From Paludibacteraceae bacterium (GTDB lineage Bacteria; Bacteroidota; Bacteroidia; Bacteroidales; Paludibacteraceae), in assembly GCA_017387515.1 (NCBI GenBank), contig JAFOFC010000031.1, forward strand, positions 1 to 46,827: a DNA stretch of 46,827 nucleotides, in the 5' to 3' direction. The notes beneath the pieces were generated by a model. It was not told where the DNA came from, ran no database searches, and saw only the letters and a program-made list of their open reading frames with translations. Each line of letters starts with the position of its first letter. Positions within the stretch are counted from its first letter, which is position 1. Position numbers and translations under genes: made by a program. Shown piece after piece: positions 7,361-15,402 of this stretch.

Positions 7361-8596
7361 ATGGTTTTAAGTTACATTTGGGCTGCATTTTTTCTAATTG
7401 CATTTGTGGTTGGAATTATTCAACTTACTGTTTTTCAGGATGTTGATATTTTTTCGCGCATGGTGCAAAGTACATTCGACATGTCTATCTTTGCCGTTAT
7501 GGACATTGCCTTACCTTTGGTGGGTGTAATGACATTGTGGCTAGGCCTGATGAACATAGGCGAAAAAGCTGGGTGCGTTAATTTTTTGGCGCGCATCATT
7601 GGCCCATTTTTCTCTAAACTATTTCCAGAGATTCCTAAAAATCACCCTGTAAACGGCCAATTGTTGATGAACTTTTCGGCCAATATGCTGGGGCTTGACA
7701 ACGCTGCTACCCCATTGGGGTTAAAAGCCATGCAAAGTTTGCAAGAATTAAACCCTAAGAAAGACACCGCATCGAACGCCCAAATTATGTTCCTTGCGCT
7801 TAACACATCGGGGCTAACCCTAATTCCCATTGCCATTATGGCACAACGCTCTATTCTGGGCGCCGCCAACCCTACAGACATCTTTATTCCACTTTTAATG
7901 GCTACGTACTGTTCTACCCTTATTGCTATACTTTACGTTGGAATTAAGCAAAAATTACCCCTTTGGAACGCTACTTTTTTGGGCTGGATAGGCGGTATTA
8001 CGGCACTTATTGCTGCGCTGGCTTGGTACGTTTCTACCCTATCTCGCGATGAAATGTTGGTATTTTCTAACCTATTTAGCAACATTCTACTCTTTACCAT
8101 TATCATTGCCTTTATAGGCGGTGCACTATACAAAAAAATAAACATCTTTGAGGCGTTTATAGACGGCGCTAAAGAGGGTTTTAGCACCTCGGTTAAGATT
8201 ATCCCTTACATGGTGGCTATGTTGGTAGGAATCGCCGTATTTCGCGCTTCTGGAGCCATGGATTTATTGGTATTGGGCATAACCAAAATAGTAGGCCTAT
8301 TTACCGACCAAACCGATTTTGTAGGAGCACTACCTACTGCCTTTATGAAACCACTTAGCGGCAGTGGCGCCAAAGCCATGATGGTAGAAGCCATGAAAAC
8401 GTACGGCGTAGACTCGTTTATAGGCCGACTTTCTTGCCTGTTCCAAGGGGCTGCAGATACCACCTTTTACATCATAGCTTTGTATTTTGGTTCGGTAGGT
8501 ATTAAGAAAACCCGTTATGCCGTAGGTGCAGGGCTTATTGCCGACATTGGCGGCGTAATTGCAGCCATATTTATTGCGTATTTGTTTTTTGCCTAA
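7361..8596 (+). CDS. SpmA-SpmB fusion (nucleoside recognition/Gate domain membrane protein)
   Basis: A polytopic inner-membrane protein of 411 residues. The N-terminal half corresponds to SpmA (VMDIALPLVGVMTLWLGLMN, then NMLGLDNAATPLGLKAMQ) and the C-terminal half to SpmB (GFSTSVKIIPYMVAMLVGIA, ALPTAFMKPLSGSGAKAMM, QGAADTTFYIIALYFGSVG). Both halves are Gate (nucleoside recognition) domains, about eight to ten membrane segments in all. In Bacillus spmA and spmB act in spore core dehydration; this organism has no sign of sporulation, so the role here must differ, perhaps transport. The start follows from the promoter position. It is 10 nt from ybeY, so they are probably co-transcribed. Confidence 0.88.
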   Translation: MVLSYIWAAFFLIAFVVGIIQLTVFQDVDIFSRMVQSTFDMSIFAVMDIALPLVGVMTLWLGLMNIGEKAGCVNFLARIIGPFFSKLFPEIPKNHPVNGQLLMNFSANMLGLDNAATPLGLKAMQSLQELNPKKDTASNAQIMFLALNTSGLTLIPIAIMAQRSILGAANPTDIFIPLLMATYCSTLIAILYVGIKQKLPLWNATFLGWIGGITALIAALAWYVSTLSRDEMLVFSNLFSNILLFTIIIAFIGGALYKKINIFEAFIDGAKEGFSTSVKIIPYMVAMLVGIAVFRASGAMDLLVLGITKIVGLFTDQTDFVGALPTAFMKPLSGSGAKAMMVEAMKTYGVDSFIGRLSCLFQGAADTTFYIIALYFGSVGIKKTRYAVGAGLIADIGGVIAAIFIAYLFFA

Positions 8597-8606
8597 ATTA
8601 TAGATT

Positions 8607-9035
8607 ATGATTAGTTATCATACAGAAGACATTAAAAAACCCAACATTTGTACTAGACGTACATCGGCATGGGTAAAAAGTGTAGCCGCATCGCACGGTA
8701 AAACCATCGGTGAAATCGCTTATATTTTCTGTTCCGACCCCTACATTTTAGAGGTGAATAAACAGTATTTGCAGCACGATTATTTTACCGATATCATTAC
8801 GTTCGATTACAGCGAAGGCAATAAAATATCGGGCGATTTATTTATTTCGCTCGATACGGTTAAAAGCAATTCCGAACAATTTGGAACCGATTATTACGAA
8901 GAGTTAGAGCGCGTCATTATTCACGGCATATTGCACCTTTGCGGCTTTAAAGACAAAGAGCCTGCCGACGAAGCACGCATGCGCGAAGAAGAAAATAAAG
9001 CCATTTCATCGTTAGAAAAACCACTTAAAAAATGA
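8607..9035 (+). CDS. ybeY: Endoribonuclease YbeY
   Basis: A 142-residue zinc metalloprotein involved in 16S rRNA 3' end maturation and ribosome quality control. The metal motif is IIHGILHLCGFKDKEP: two histidines spaced HxxxH as usual, with Asp at the place of the third His of the E. coli enzyme (HxxxHxxxxxH). Asp at this place appears usual in Bacteroidetes homologues, so I do not treat it as a defect. The upstream region IAYIFCSDPYILEVNKQYL and DIITFDYSE are family hallmarks. It overlaps mnmG by 4 nt (ATGA), indicating translational coupling. Confidence 0.92.
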   Translation: MISYHTEDIKKPNICTRRTSAWVKSVAASHGKTIGEIAYIFCSDPYILEVNKQYLQHDYFTDIITFDYSEGNKISGDLFISLDTVKSNSEQFGTDYYEELERVIIHGILHLCGFKDKEPADEARMREEENKAISSLEKPLKK

Positions 9036-10906
9036 CATTTGAATACGACGTTATTGTAGTAGGCGCCGGCCATGCCGGATGCGAAGCAGCAGCTGCTGCT
9101 GCCAACATGGGTTCAAAAACCTTGCTCATTACCATGGACATGAACAAAATTGCCCAAATGAGCTGTAACCCTGCCATTGGGGGCATTGCCAAGGGGCAAA
9201 TTGTGCGCGAAATTGACGCTATGGGCGGTTTCCAAGGATTGGTAACCGACCGCAGTTCGCTTCAATTTAGAATGCTAAACCGTTCTAAAGGCCCTGCTAT
9301 GTGGAGCCCACGTTCGCAATGCGACCGCATGAAATTTATTCAAAATTGGCGCTATGTGTTAGAAAACACCCCTAACCTTTACATTTGGCAAGACACCGCC
9401 GTTGGACTCATTATAAAGAACAATACGGTTTGTGGGGTAAAAACGGCATTAAACGTCGATTTCATCGCAAAAAGCGTGGTGCTTACCAATGGCACTTTCT
9501 TGAATGGTTTGATGCACATAGGCAAAACTCAATTGGCTGGTGGCCGCTGTTCCGAACCTGCTAGCTACGGCATTACCGAGCAGCTAAAAGAAATTGGTTT
9601 TACTACCGACAGAATGAAAACAGGTACCCCTGTAAGAATTGATATCAGAAGTGTAGATTTTGCCCATCTCACCGAACAACCTGGCGAATACGATTTTCAT
9701 AAATTTTCGTATTTAGACGAACCATTACGCCCCCTAAAACAGCTGCCTTGCTACACCCTTACTACCAACGAGGCAGTACACGAAGTGTTACGAGGTGGCC
9801 TAAAAGATTCGCCCCTTTACAACGGACAAATTAAAAGCATTGGGCCAAGATATTGCCCCAGTATAGAAACCAAAATTGTAACCTTTGGCGACAAAGATTC
9901 GCATCCTTTGTTTTTGGAACCAGAAGGCGAAAACACCACAGAATATTACTTGAATGGGTTCTCGTCTTCCCTACCCTTAGAGGTACAACTAAACGCATTG
10001 CAACAAATCCCTGCGTTTAAAAACATTCATATTTTCCGTCCTGGTTATGCCATAGAATACGACTTTTTTGACCCAACACAACTATTGCATAGCTTAGAAA
10101 CTAAGTTGGTTAAAAACCTATTTTTTGCCGGTCAAATCAATGGAACTACGGGCTACGAAGAAGCCGGTGGACAGGGCTTAATTGCGGGCATAAACGCCCA
10201 CCTTGCTACCCAAGGAACAGACCGTTTTAGCCTAGGCAGAGACGAAGCTTACATTGGTGTACTAATAGACGATTTGGTTACCAAAGGCGTTGACGAACCC
10301 TACCGCATGTTTACCTCGCGCGCCGAGTACCGCATTCTTTTGCGCCAAGACGATGCCGATGCACGCCTAACTCCTAAGTCTAGAAAAATTGGTTTGGCCG
10401 ACGATAGACGTTGGAATTTATTGCAAGAAAAGCAACAAAAATGCGAAGAGTTGAGCGCATTATTGCGTGCCGAAAGTGCTACCCCCGATCAAGTAAACGA
10501 AGGCTTACGCGCCATTGGAAGCACCGAAATTAAGCACCGTCATCGCCTAAACGAATTGCTTTTGCGCCCTGGTATTGACCTAAACTTTTTGGCCGAGCGT
10601 GTGCCCATTTTGTGCAATGCCATTGATGCCCTACCCAACCGCAAAGAAGAGATAATGGAAGAGGTAGAAATTACCTTTAAATATGCTGGCTACATTGACC
10701 GCGAAAAACTAATTGCCGAAAAATTACACCGCCTAGAGCACATCAAAATTAAAGGCAAATTTGACTATGCTTCCATTACCGCTATATCGACCGAAGCCCG
10801 CCAAAAACTAATCAAAACCGACCCAGAAACCATTGCTCAGGCCAGCCGCATTCCTGGTGTTTCGCCCAGCGATGTAAACATCTTGCTAGTAATGATGGGA
10901 AGGTAA
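9032..10906 (+). CDS. mnmG: tRNA uridine-5-carboxymethylaminomethyl modification enzyme MnmG
   Basis: A 624-residue FAD enzyme that with MnmE installs the cmnm5 group on U34 of certain tRNAs. The dinucleotide-binding motif is VVGAGHAGCEAA (10-21). The family signatures NPAIGGIAKGQIVREIDAMGG, GTPVRID, GPRYCPSIE and the second FAD segment NGTTGYEEAGGQGLIAG are all present. The C-terminal helical domain ends RIPGVSPSDVNILLVMMGR. It is full length and coupled to ybeY. In many bacteria mnmG lies close to oriC and parAB; here a parS-type palindrome lies 87 nt after its stop. Confidence 0.97.
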   Translation: MTFEYDVIVVGAGHAGCEAAAAAANMGSKTLLITMDMNKIAQMSCNPAIGGIAKGQIVREIDAMGGFQGLVTDRSSLQFRMLNRSKGPAMWSPRSQCDRMKFIQNWRYVLENTPNLYIWQDTAVGLIIKNNTVCGVKTALNVDFIAKSVVLTNGTFLNGLMHIGKTQLAGGRCSEPASYGITEQLKEIGFTTDRMKTGTPVRIDIRSVDFAHLTEQPGEYDFHKFSYLDEPLRPLKQLPCYTLTTNEAVHEVLRGGLKDSPLYNGQIKSIGPRYCPSIETKIVTFGDKDSHPLFLEPEGENTTEYYLNGFSSSLPLEVQLNALQQIPAFKNIHIFRPGYAIEYDFFDPTQLLHSLETKLVKNLFFAGQINGTTGYEEAGGQGLIAGINAHLATQGTDRFSLGRDEAYIGVLIDDLVTKGVDEPYRMFTSRAEYRILLRQDDADARLTPKSRKIGLADDRRWNLLQEKQQKCEELSALLRAESATPDQVNEGLRAIGSTEIKHRHRLNELLLRPGIDLNFLAERVPILCNAIDALPNRKEEIMEEVEITFKYAGYIDREKLIAEKLHRLEHIKIKGKFDYASITAISTEARQKLIKTDPETIAQASRIPGVSPSDVNILLVMMGR

Positions 10907-10923
10907 TTAAGGCGCTGCGCGCC

Positions 10924-10990
10924 GGTGAATCGGTGAATCGGTGAATCGGTGAATCGATAAAGAGTGGAGAAAGGAGAAAGGAGAAAGGAG
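10924..10990. repeat. Tandem short repeats after mnmG
   Basis: Four copies of GGTGAATC (10924-10955) are followed by three and a half copies of GGAGAAA (10966-10990). The 8-mer is the complement of the GATTCACC-type repeats seen before thyA and folA. These are typical of the genome's intergenic filler. Confidence 0.85.
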
Positions 10991-10993
10991 CGA

Positions 10994-11009
10994 TGTTCCA
11001 CGTGGAACA
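10994..11009. promoter_or_regulatory. parS-type centromere site 1
   Basis: TGTTCCACGTGGAACA is a perfect 16 bp palindrome with the ParB-binding form TGTTnCACGTGnAACA. The symmetry extends to 24 bp (10990-11013). ParB loads on such sites near chromosome origins. No parA or parB gene is in the window. Confidence 0.85.
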
Positions 11010-11013
11010 TCGC

Positions 11014-11130
11014 GAGTAAGTGAGGGCAGAGTCCAAATTTATTTGGGCTATGCCGAACGTGAGCGATGTGTGCGTAGCGCAGCGGAGCACAACAATCAAC
11101 GCCTAAACGAATAAACGAATAAACGATTAA
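11014..11130. repeat. Dispersed palindromic repeat and AAACGA-type tandem repeats
   Basis: GCGAGTAAGTGAG, then a palindromic CCAAATTTATTTGG core, then GCTATGCCGAACG, closely resembles 35072-35130. It is followed by AATAAACGA-type tandem units at 11103-11130, just ahead of apt. No coding potential. Confidence 0.7.
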
Positions 11131-11141
11131 CATATCAAAAT

Positions 11142-11666
11142 ATGACCTTACAAGAAGCAAAAAACATTATCCGCATTGTGCAGGATTTTCCTAAACCTGG
11201 CATTGGATTTATTGATTTGGTACAGCCTTTGCAAAACACAGCCTTTATTAGCTGCGTTAGAAACGAACTAAAATCGTTGTATCAAGACAAAGGAATTACC
11301 AAGATTGTAGCCATAGAGTCGCGCGGATTTTTCTTTAGTTCTATACTTGCTTGCGACATCAACGCTGGCCTTGTACCTATCCGCAAAAAAGGGAAATTAC
11401 CTCCCGAAACCATTAGCGCAACCTACCAAAAAGAGTACGGCCAAGACAGCATTGAAATGCTAAAAGATTCGCTTACTAAAGACGATGTGGTTTTGCTTCA
11501 CGACGATATTTTGGCCACGGGCGGCACCATTCAAGCAGCGTGCAATATGCTTAAAGAAATTGGCGTAAAAAAGATTTACCTCAACTTTATTGGCGAGATC
11601 GATTTTTTAGAAGGTCGCAAGCTTATTGACCCAACCATAGAAACCACCGCGCTGTTTCATTTTTAA
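11142..11666 (+). CDS. apt: Adenine phosphoribosyltransferase
   Basis: A 174-residue purine salvage enzyme that converts adenine and PRPP to AMP. The PRPP-binding loop is VVLLHDDILATGGTIQAA (about 115-132). The N-terminal part carries FPKPGIGFIDLVQPL and IVAIESRGFFFSS, and the flexible-loop segment RKKGKLPPETISATYQKEYG is typical of Apt. The length is normal. It stands alone between two repeat-filled gaps, each holding a parS-type site. No promoter could be separated from the repeats. Confidence 0.95.
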   Translation: MTLQEAKNIIRIVQDFPKPGIGFIDLVQPLQNTAFISCVRNELKSLYQDKGITKIVAIESRGFFFSSILACDINAGLVPIRKKGKLPPETISATYQKEYGQDSIEMLKDSLTKDDVVLLHDDILATGGTIQAACNMLKEIGVKKIYLNFIGEIDFLEGRKLIDPTIETTALFHF

Positions 11667-11721
11667 TGCTGACTAATCAGCAAAAAAGTCGAAAGCCAAA
11701 GGTCGAAAGTTGAAAGTTGAA

Positions 11722-11752
11722 AGCACGGACACACGGCTCGTGCGTCCGTGCT
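11722..11752. repeat. Long hairpin of the GGCTCGTGCGTCC repeat family
   Basis: AGCACGGACACAC and GTGCGTCCGTGCT pair over 13 positions with one mismatch around a GGCTC loop. The core ACGGCTCGTGCGTCC recurs twice at 34926-34991. No T-run follows, so it is probably not a terminator. Confidence 0.8.
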
Positions 11753-11795
11753 ACAAAACCACAACACCTTTTTGTATCGGTGCTGCGCTTCGCTT

Positions 11796-11936
11796 GCACG
11801 ACATCGCTACCGCTCGGCAATGATTAAGCAAACTTATCATTGCTCTCGCTTAATCTCAGTTGTGCGATGCTGCGCACCGCACGACATCGCTACCGCTCGG
11901 CAATGATTAAGCAAGCTTATCATTGCTCTCGCTTAA
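11796..11936. repeat. Two 58 nt near-identical direct repeats with internal palindrome
   Basis: Copies at 11796-11853 and 11879-11936 differ at one base (A11832 versus G11915). Each holds CAATGATTAAGC facing CTTATCATTG, an internal inverted repeat, and ends in CTCTCGCTTAA, complementary in style to the GCGAGAGC repeats elsewhere. Confidence 0.85.
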
Positions 11937-11942
11937 CCGCGA

Positions 11943-11958
11943 TGTTCCACGTGGAACA
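11943..11958. promoter_or_regulatory. parS-type centromere site 2
   Basis: A second exact copy of TGTTCCACGTGGAACA, 949 bp from site 1. The flanking bases are not symmetrical here, so the palindrome is the 16 bp core only. Confidence 0.85.
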
Positions 11959-12097
11959 GTGCAAAAAAAAACACAGACACCGAACTCAACGACTAAACGA
12001 CTAAACGACTAAACAAATACTCGGGCACTTTAATATCTTTGGCTTCGCCTCGGCTAAGTTCAAGCAAGCTTGACTCAGCACTCGGCTCGCACAAAGA

Positions 12098-12119
12098 TTC
12101 GACAAGCTCAGTGACCGAG
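12098..12119. repeat. TTCGACAAGCTCAG dispersed element
   Basis: TTCGACAAGCTCAGTGACCG, a short element also present inverted at 40563-40583 and in direct orientation at 45182-45202. Confidence 0.75.
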
Positions 12120-12154
12120 TAGGAACAACTAAACATCGATTCACCAACCAAACT

Positions 12155-13954
12155 ATGCCCTACACCGACCACATAAAACAATTGGTTTCTGCCCTGCCTA
12201 ATAGTCCGGGCGTATACCAATATTTTAACCAGGAGGGGACTATAATTTACGTTGGAAAGGCAAAAAATTTAAAACGAAGGGTATCGTCGTATTTCAATAA
12301 AAAGGAACAAAGTGCAAAGGTAGCGGCATTGGTTAAACACATTTACGATTTAAAATACATCGTAGTAGAAACAGAAAACGATGCCCTACTGTTAGAAAAT
12401 AACCTGATAAAACAATACCAACCGCACTACAATATTTTGCTTAAAGATGGCAAAACGTATCCGTGGTTGTGTATTACCAAAGAAGAATTTCCACGTATTT
12501 TTAAAACCCGTCAAATTATGCGTGGTGCCGAATATTTTGGCCCATACAGTTCGGTTTGGGTACTGGATACATTGCTAGAATTAATACGCAGCATCTACCC
12601 CATTAGAACGTGTAAATTTCCCCTATTCACCGATAAAATTAACCAAGGCAAATACAAGCTTTGTTTAGAATACCACATTAAAAATTGCAAGGGTCCGTGC
12701 GAGGGAAAACAAAGCAAAGAAGAGTACCAAAAGATGATTGCCGAAATTAGGGAAATTGCCAAAGGTAACAGTTCGGTAATAACGGGTATGCTAACGCAAG
12801 AAATGAAACAATTGGCAGCGGAATATCGATTTGAAGAGGCGGCCGCTGTAAAGGCCAAATTAGACGCTCTGTTGCAATATCGCACCAAAACGGTAATAAC
12901 TACCACCGCCACCGAAAATATGGACGTAGTGGGCTACGAAGAAGACGGTAGCGCTGTTTACATCAATATGCTACACATTATAGAAGGATCGATAGTAAAA
13001 GGGCTTACCATCGAATACAATAAACTGATGGACGAACCAGCAGAAGAGGTGTTGGCGATGGGCATATTGGAACTACGCGATCGCTTGCAAAGTACGGCAA
13101 AAACCATATTGGTACCCTTTATGCCTGCCATAGCATTAGACGGGGTAAACATGAATATTCCAATACGGGGCGACAAGAAAAAATTGCTGGATTTATCGGC
13201 ACAAAACGTAAAACAATACAAGGTAGATAAATACAAGTTATCGGAAAAACTAAATCCAGAACAACGCCAAACACAGGTGCTAAATGCCCTAAAAGAACAC
13301 CTAAAATTAGATAAATTGCCGCTACACATTGAGTGTTTTGATAACTCTAATATTTCGGGCGATAGCGCAGTGGCAGGATTAGTGGTGTACAAAAAAGGCA
13401 AACCATCAAAGCAAGATTACCGCAAGTACAACATTAAAACCGTACAAGGACCCGACGATTATGCCTCTATGCGCGAGGTGGTATACCGCCGCTATAAACG
13501 GATGATGGACGAGCAAACTCCCCTACCCGATTTAATTGTAGCCGATGGCGGGGTTGGTCAAATGGAATCGATAAGGCAAGCGATAGAAGACGAGCTAAAG
13601 TTAAACATTCCCATTGCGGGCCTTGCCAAAAACGATAAACACCAAACACGCGAATTGCTTTTTGGGTTTCCACCGCAAACCATCGGACTAAAAGCCAACG
13701 ACCCTTGCTTTAAATTTTTAGCGGGTATGCAAGAAGAGGTGCACCGATACGCCATAGAATTTCATAGAGACAAGCGGAGCAAGAAACAAACCGCCTCAGA
13801 ATTGGATCAAATTAAGGGAATTGGCGAAGAAACCAAAAATAAACTTTTGTTAACATTTAAAAGCGTAAAACGCATCAAAGAGTCAACACTAGAAAATCTA
13901 GAAAATTGCATTGGAAAACACAGAGCATCAATTGTTTACAATCATTTTCATTAA
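12155..13954 (+). CDS. uvrC: UvrABC system protein C
   Basis: The 599-residue excinuclease subunit that makes both incisions in nucleotide excision repair. An N-terminal GIY-YIG nuclease domain (GVYQYFNQEGTIIYVGKAKN, with catalytic Arg in KRRVSSYF and Glu in LLLENNLIKQ) makes the 3' cut. A UVR/UvrB-binding motif lies around residues 218-245 (YRFEEAAAVKAKLDAL). The RNase H-like 5' nuclease domain starts near 389 (IECFDNSNISGDSAVAGLVV, with LIVADGGVGQ). Tandem HhH motifs close the protein (IKGIGEETKNKLL). Full length; the start is the first ATG after the repeat-filled gap. Confidence 0.97.
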   Translation: MPYTDHIKQLVSALPNSPGVYQYFNQEGTIIYVGKAKNLKRRVSSYFNKKEQSAKVAALVKHIYDLKYIVVETENDALLLENNLIKQYQPHYNILLKDGKTYPWLCITKEEFPRIFKTRQIMRGAEYFGPYSSVWVLDTLLELIRSIYPIRTCKFPLFTDKINQGKYKLCLEYHIKNCKGPCEGKQSKEEYQKMIAEIREIAKGNSSVITGMLTQEMKQLAAEYRFEEAAAVKAKLDALLQYRTKTVITTTATENMDVVGYEEDGSAVYINMLHIIEGSIVKGLTIEYNKLMDEPAEEVLAMGILELRDRLQSTAKTILVPFMPAIALDGVNMNIPIRGDKKKLLDLSAQNVKQYKVDKYKLSEKLNPEQRQTQVLNALKEHLKLDKLPLHIECFDNSNISGDSAVAGLVVYKKGKPSKQDYRKYNIKTVQGPDDYASMREVVYRRYKRMMDEQTPLPDLIVADGGVGQMESIRQAIEDELKLNIPIAGLAKNDKHQTRELLFGFPPQTIGLKANDPCFKFLAGMQEEVHRYAIEFHRDKRSKKQTASELDQIKGIGEETKNKLLLTFKSVKRIKESTLENLENCIGKHRASIVYNHFH

Positions 13955-14032
13955 TTTTTAAGTGCCTCAGAATTTAAAATTTAAACATCGACCGTACAAA
14001 TAGTCGTAAAAAACAGCATAAAACAAGCAAAA

Positions 14033-14485
14033 ATGAGGGTAGTTATACAACGTGTTACTTTTGCTAAAGTAGAAGTAGATAAAAAAGTAGTTGGCGAAAT
14101 TGAAAAAGGCATGATGATCTTGGCCGGCTTTGAAAACGAAGACAACGACGAAGATTTAACGTGGATGGCAAACAAAATTACCGCACTTAGAATTTTTGAC
14201 GACGAGCAAGGCGTAATGAACAAATCCATCATCGATGCCGATGGTGATATTTTATGCATCAGCCAATTTACCTTGCACGCTCAAACTAAAAAAGGAAACA
14301 GACCATCGTACTTTAAAGCAGCCAAAGGAGAAATTTCTAAACCGCTATACGACGAATTCTGCAAAAAATTAGCAGTCAACTTGAATAAAGAAATAAAAAA
14401 AGGTATTTTTGGGGCTGATATGAAAGTGTCGTTACTAAACGACGGCCCTGTTACCATTTGCATCGATTCTAAAAACAAAGAATAA
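14033..14485 (+). CDS. dtd: D-aminoacyl-tRNA deacylase
   Basis: A 150-residue enzyme that removes D-amino acids from mischarged tRNAs. It opens MRVVIQRVTFAKVEV, has the catalytic-pocket motif SQFTLHAQTKKGNRPSY and the cross-subunit NDGPVT motif (corresponding to the family's NxGPxT). Length is normal. It shares one base (TAATG) with deoC, so these two are translationally coupled. It follows uvrC after 78 nt with no clear terminator. Confidence 0.95.
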   Translation: MRVVIQRVTFAKVEVDKKVVGEIEKGMMILAGFENEDNDEDLTWMANKITALRIFDDEQGVMNKSIIDADGDILCISQFTLHAQTKKGNRPSYFKAAKGEISKPLYDEFCKKLAVNLNKEIKKGIFGADMKVSLLNDGPVTICIDSKNKE

Positions 14486-15357
14486 TGAAAGACTTTAACC
14501 AACTTTTTGAGGCGTATCCCCTACCCGCTACCTTAGAACAAATTAAAGCGGAAGTAAAAAATATCATCGACAAACGATTTGAACAAGCAGACCGATTAAG
14601 CGTTTGCAAAGACTTGTTTGCGCACTTGGAACTTACCACCCTAAAGGTTACCGATACCGAAGATAGCGTAAAGGCCTTGGTAGAAAAAATAAACGACCTG
14701 GACGAAAACTTTCCAGAATTGAGCAAACCCATGGGCATTTGCGTATACCCATCGTTGGTAGAAACCGCTAAAAACAACCTTACCGAAGACGTAAAAATTG
14801 TTACCGTTATTGGTTTTCCATCGTCGCAAACCTTTTTAGAGGTAAAATTAGCAGAAACCGCGTTAGCGCTTTCGTACGGAGCCGACGAGATTGATATGGT
14901 ATTACCCGTAGGAAAATTCTTGCAAGGCAACTACGACGAAGTATTTGATGAAATTTCTGAAATTAAAGACTGTTGTCGTGGGGCTAAACTAAAAGTGATA
15001 CTAGAAACAGGTGCATTAGACAGCATCGAAAACATTTACAAAGCCGCTATTTTGGCCATGGAAGCCGGGGCAGACTTTATCAAAACCTCTACCGGTAAAG
15101 ACAACCCTACCAACCTATACCACGTGTATGCCATGTGCAAAGCTATTGATGCATACTACAAGCAAACACAAAAACAAGTGGGTATTAAAGTAGCTGGCGG
15201 CGTAAATACCAAGCAAGATGCCTTGCTTTACTACTGCGTAATAAGCGAACTTTTAGCAGAAGAATGGTTGTCGCCAGATTTGTTTAGAATTGGAACTAGC
15301 AAATTAGCCAACAACCTACTTACCGAAATAGAAAAAGAAGAGATAACCTACTTCTAG
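14485..15357 (+). CDS. deoC: Deoxyribose-phosphate aldolase
   Basis: A 290-residue class I aldolase that splits 2-deoxyribose-5-phosphate into acetaldehyde and glyceraldehyde-3-phosphate in deoxynucleoside breakdown. The Schiff-base lysine is Lys200 (DFIKTSTGK). The proton-relay partners are Lys235 (GIKVAGGVNT) and Asp137 (EIDMVLPVGKF). An N-terminal extension of about 30 residues precedes the TIM barrel compared with the E. coli enzyme. It is the last gene of a probable dtd-deoC unit. Confidence 0.95.
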   Translation: MKDFNQLFEAYPLPATLEQIKAEVKNIIDKRFEQADRLSVCKDLFAHLELTTLKVTDTEDSVKALVEKINDLDENFPELSKPMGICVYPSLVETAKNNLTEDVKIVTVIGFPSSQTFLEVKLAETALALSYGADEIDMVLPVGKFLQGNYDEVFDEISEIKDCCRGAKLKVILETGALDSIENIYKAAILAMEAGADFIKTSTGKDNPTNLYHVYAMCKAIDAYYKQTQKQVGIKVAGGVNTKQDALLYYCVISELLAEEWLSPDLFRIGTSKLANNLLTEIEKEEITYF

Positions 15358-15402
15358 CCAAAACAAAAACCCTATTATCAATACTACTGAACCTAAAATT
15401 AC

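Larger units (their letters stand above)
11667..12154. other. 488 nt repeat-filled gap between apt and uvrC
   Basis: No gene. In order: AAGTCGAAAG-type tandem units (11685-11722), a long hairpin (11722-11752), a pair of 58 nt direct repeats (11796-11936), parS site 2 (11943-11958), CGACTAAA tandem units (about 11989-12014), a CGGCTAAGTTCAAGC-type palindromic repeat (about 12045-12090) and a TTCGACAAGCTCAG element (12098-12119). No sigma-A promoter for uvrC stands out. Confidence 0.8.

Noticed and set aside
8900-8990. YbeY lacking the third metal-binding histidine
   Set aside because: Asp at this place appears usual in Bacteroidetes YbeY sequences, so it is not a sign of decay.
10924-10990. 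CRISPR array
   Set aside because: Units of 7-8 nt without spacers; these are simple tandem repeats. No cas genes are present.
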